From: Bacteroides fragilis NCTC 9343
GTDB lineage: Bacteria > Bacteroidota > Bacteroidia > Bacteroidales > Bacteroidaceae
DNA length: 64,000 bases
Direction of reading: 5' to 3'
Assembly (NCBI RefSeq): GCF_000025985.1
Contig: NC_003228.3
Span: 3,038,001 to 3,102,000, forward strand
Shown one piece after another: positions 62,825 through 64,000 of the stretch (positions are counted from its first letter, which is position 1; every line of letters starts with the position of its first letter). Both the position numbers and the translations under genes were made by a program. A model generated the notes under the pieces. It made no database searches and was not told the DNA's origin. It was given only the letters and a program-made list of their open reading frames with translations.

Positions 62825-62902
62825 GGGTGTAGCTCCAACAGGCAAAGGGTGTAGCCATCGGACGTCCTGGGTGTAGCCCCGACAGACGGATGGCTACACC
62901 CT
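62825..62902 (+). repeat. GGGTGTAGC direct repeats and hairpin after asnB
   Basis: GGGTGTAGC occurs three times (62825-62833, 62847-62855, 62869-62877) with a period of 22 bases, and once inverted at 62893-62901. The second copy and the inverted copy form a perfect 14-bp stem (62846-62859 with 62889-62902). It begins right after the asnB stop and could act as a terminator or as a protein or RNA binding array. Confidence 0.6.
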
Positions 62903-63039
62903 GTCCACGGAAGCGTTTCTCCTATTCATACTCCCGTTTTCGGTACACAGGAATGTATTGTAAAGAGATTTAAAAGAATTTTATAGCTTTGTTTAACGCA
63001 GATTAGCATCCTTATCCGGCTAAATTGCGTTACTTTTTA

Positions 63040-63047
63040 TATCTTTG
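63040..63047 (+). promoter_or_regulatory. -7 promoter element of the glycerophosphodiesterase gene
   Basis: TATCTTTG matches TAnnTTTG and lies 24 bases before the ATG at 63072. Confidence 0.55.
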
Positions 63048-63071
63048 AAGGCGAACCAAAAACTGAAATAT

Positions 63072-63833
63072 ATGAAAATTAAAAAACTTCTGTTTGCCTC
63101 TGCCCTGCTTTTTTCAGCATACAATGCCTCTGCGCAAACTCAGGTCATTGCCCATCGCGGATTCTGGAAAACCGAAGGTTCTGCGCAAAACAGTATCGCC
63201 GCCTTGCTAAAAGCCGACTCCATCGGATGCTACGGTTCGGAGTTTGATGTATGGCTGGCAGCCGATGACCAGTTAGTGGTCAACCATGACCCCACATTTA
63301 AAGGGAAAAGGATGGAAAACTCACCTTCCACCGCACTGACAGCCATCAAACTCGATAATGGGGAAAGCCTGCCTACCCTTGCCAAATACTTGAAAGCGGC
63401 ACAACCGCTACACACCCGGTTAATTCTTGAACTGAAAGCACACAGCACCCCACTCCGCGAAACGAAAGCCATCGAAAAAATCGTTGCCCTGGTCAAAGAC
63501 ATGGGACTGGAGGAACGGATGGAGTATATCACCTTCTCCCTGCATGCCACCAAAGAATTTATCCGCTTGGCTCCAGAAGGCACTCCCGTCTACTATCTTG
63601 ACGGTAACCTGTCACCCAAGGAGCTGAAAGAACTGGGGTGTGCCGGTCCGGACTATCATTACACCGTATTCCGCAAACATCCCGAATGGATTCAGGAATG
63701 CCATGATTTGGGCATGAAAGTGAATGCCTGGACCGTGAACAAGACGGATGACATGAAATGGCTGATCGATCGTAAAGTAGATTTCATCACCACCAACGAA
63801 CCGGTACAGCTGAAAAATCTACTGAAAAAATAA
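63072..63833 (+). CDS. Secreted glycerophosphodiester phosphodiesterase
   Basis: The ATG at 63072 gives 253 residues with a signal peptide ending near SAQ (about residue 22); a start nine codons earlier lies over the promoter element and is rejected. The catalytic HRG motif is VIAHRGFWKTEGSAQNS, followed by the metal ligands in GSEFDVWLAADDQLVVNHDPTF. Later motifs LILELKAH and the terminal VNAWTVNKTDDMKWLIDRKVDFITTN are standard for the GDPD TIM barrel. It splits glycerophosphodiesters into glycerol-3-phosphate and an alcohol in the periplasm. A terminator follows. Confidence 0.93.
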   Translation: MKIKKLLFASALLFSAYNASAQTQVIAHRGFWKTEGSAQNSIAALLKADSIGCYGSEFDVWLAADDQLVVNHDPTFKGKRMENSPSTALTAIKLDNGESLPTLAKYLKAAQPLHTRLILELKAHSTPLRETKAIEKIVALVKDMGLEERMEYITFSLHATKEFIRLAPEGTPVYYLDGNLSPKELKELGCAGPDYHYTVFRKHPEWIQECHDLGMKVNAWTVNKTDDMKWLIDRKVDFITTNEPVQLKNLLKK

Positions 63834-63864
63834 ATCTCGGTATCCAATCATTTTTTTACATTCT

Positions 63865-63903
63865 CCCTTGAGTGAGTATCCACCCGCTCAAGGGATTTTT
63901 TTT
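63865..63903 (+). terminator. Terminator after the glycerophosphodiesterase gene
   Basis: An 8-bp stem CCCTTGAG/CTCAAGGG (63865-63872 with 63887-63894) is followed by a run of eight T. It starts 31 bases after the stop. The last 100 bases of the window hold no supported gene. Confidence 0.88.
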
Positions 63904-64000
63904 CGGGTCCCCGAAAAAGTATGTTTGGGGACATGCCTATAATAATTCAAAACCAAGTCTTCCAATATTTCAAATTAATTATCTACATTTACGGTCATGC

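Noticed and set aside
62825..62902. CRISPR array after asnB
   Set aside because: The repeat unit is only 9 bases, copies number three plus one inverted, and spacers are 13 bases. No cas gene is in the window.

Overview
The window is a stretch of a Bacteroides chromosome, most likely B. fragilis or a very close relative. The evidence is the Bacteroidetes-type -7 promoter element TAnnTTTG in front of at least twenty transcription units, weak use of Shine-Dalgarno sites, abundant lipoproteins with SC/AC lipoboxes, and Bacteroidales-typical families (DUF3078, DUF4293, six-bladed beta-propeller lipoproteins, a 627-residue PurF, an Rpb6/omega subunit next to BamD). The content is mainly core genome. 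I see no phage, insertion sequence, integrase, CRISPR array, tRNA or rRNA gene.

Layout. 1-5.2 kb: start of dnaB (minus), then ispE, two tandem paralogous beta-propeller lipoproteins, and galE (minus). 5.3-10.9 kb: a complete minus-strand Rnf operon, rseC-like followed by rnfB-C-D-G-E-A. 11-13.1 kb: a small unknown gene and a DUF3078 outer-membrane protein. 13.5-20.6 kb: pyrG, yidC, a MATE exporter and an S9 peptidase (plus). 20.7-26.3 kb: an MBL-fold hydrolase, a padR-pspC pair, a divergent GNAT gene, a POT peptide transporter and a YbaK-type deacylase. 26.5-37.9 kb: uvrA, a LysM/beta-barrel pair, DUF4293, rpoZ, bamD, an ACT protein, a phenylacetate-CoA ligase and uvrB. 38-44 kb: a candidate small RNA, a SanA-like protein, a transglutaminase-like protein, a freestanding AlaX editing domain, Hsp20 and a large hybrid histidine kinase. 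44.1-50 kb: a five-gene TolC/HlyD/ABC-2 exporter operon. 50.2-53.4 kb: a third propeller lipoprotein, a divergent AraC regulator and a thioredoxin fold that has lost its CXXC. 53.6-60.6 kb: purF, carA, carB and a truncated glmS-like gene (minus). 61-63.9 kb: asnB and a secreted glycerophosphodiesterase.

How the genes work together. Several units serve glutamine-nitrogen use: CarAB, PurF, PyrG, AsnB and the GlmS remnant are all glutamine amidotransferases, and CarAB and PyrG are the entry and exit of pyrimidine synthesis. Rnf couples ferredoxin oxidation to NAD reduction and ion pumping. YidC, BamD, the DUF3078 and LysM/beta-barrel proteins and the ABC-2 exporter build or use the envelope. UvrA and UvrB are both here, but about 6.5 kb apart on opposite strands.

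The less ordinary items are mostly non-coding. They are a promoter-plus-terminator unit of about 62 nt that looks like a small RNA (38001-38099), a 27-bp dyad beside the padR promoter that looks like an operator, a sigma-54-like site in front of hsp20, three related intergenic palindromes built on CACCACAGA or CCACAGAG, and a GlmS N-terminus joined to an unrelated tail. All calls come from reading the sequence alone. No database search was run.
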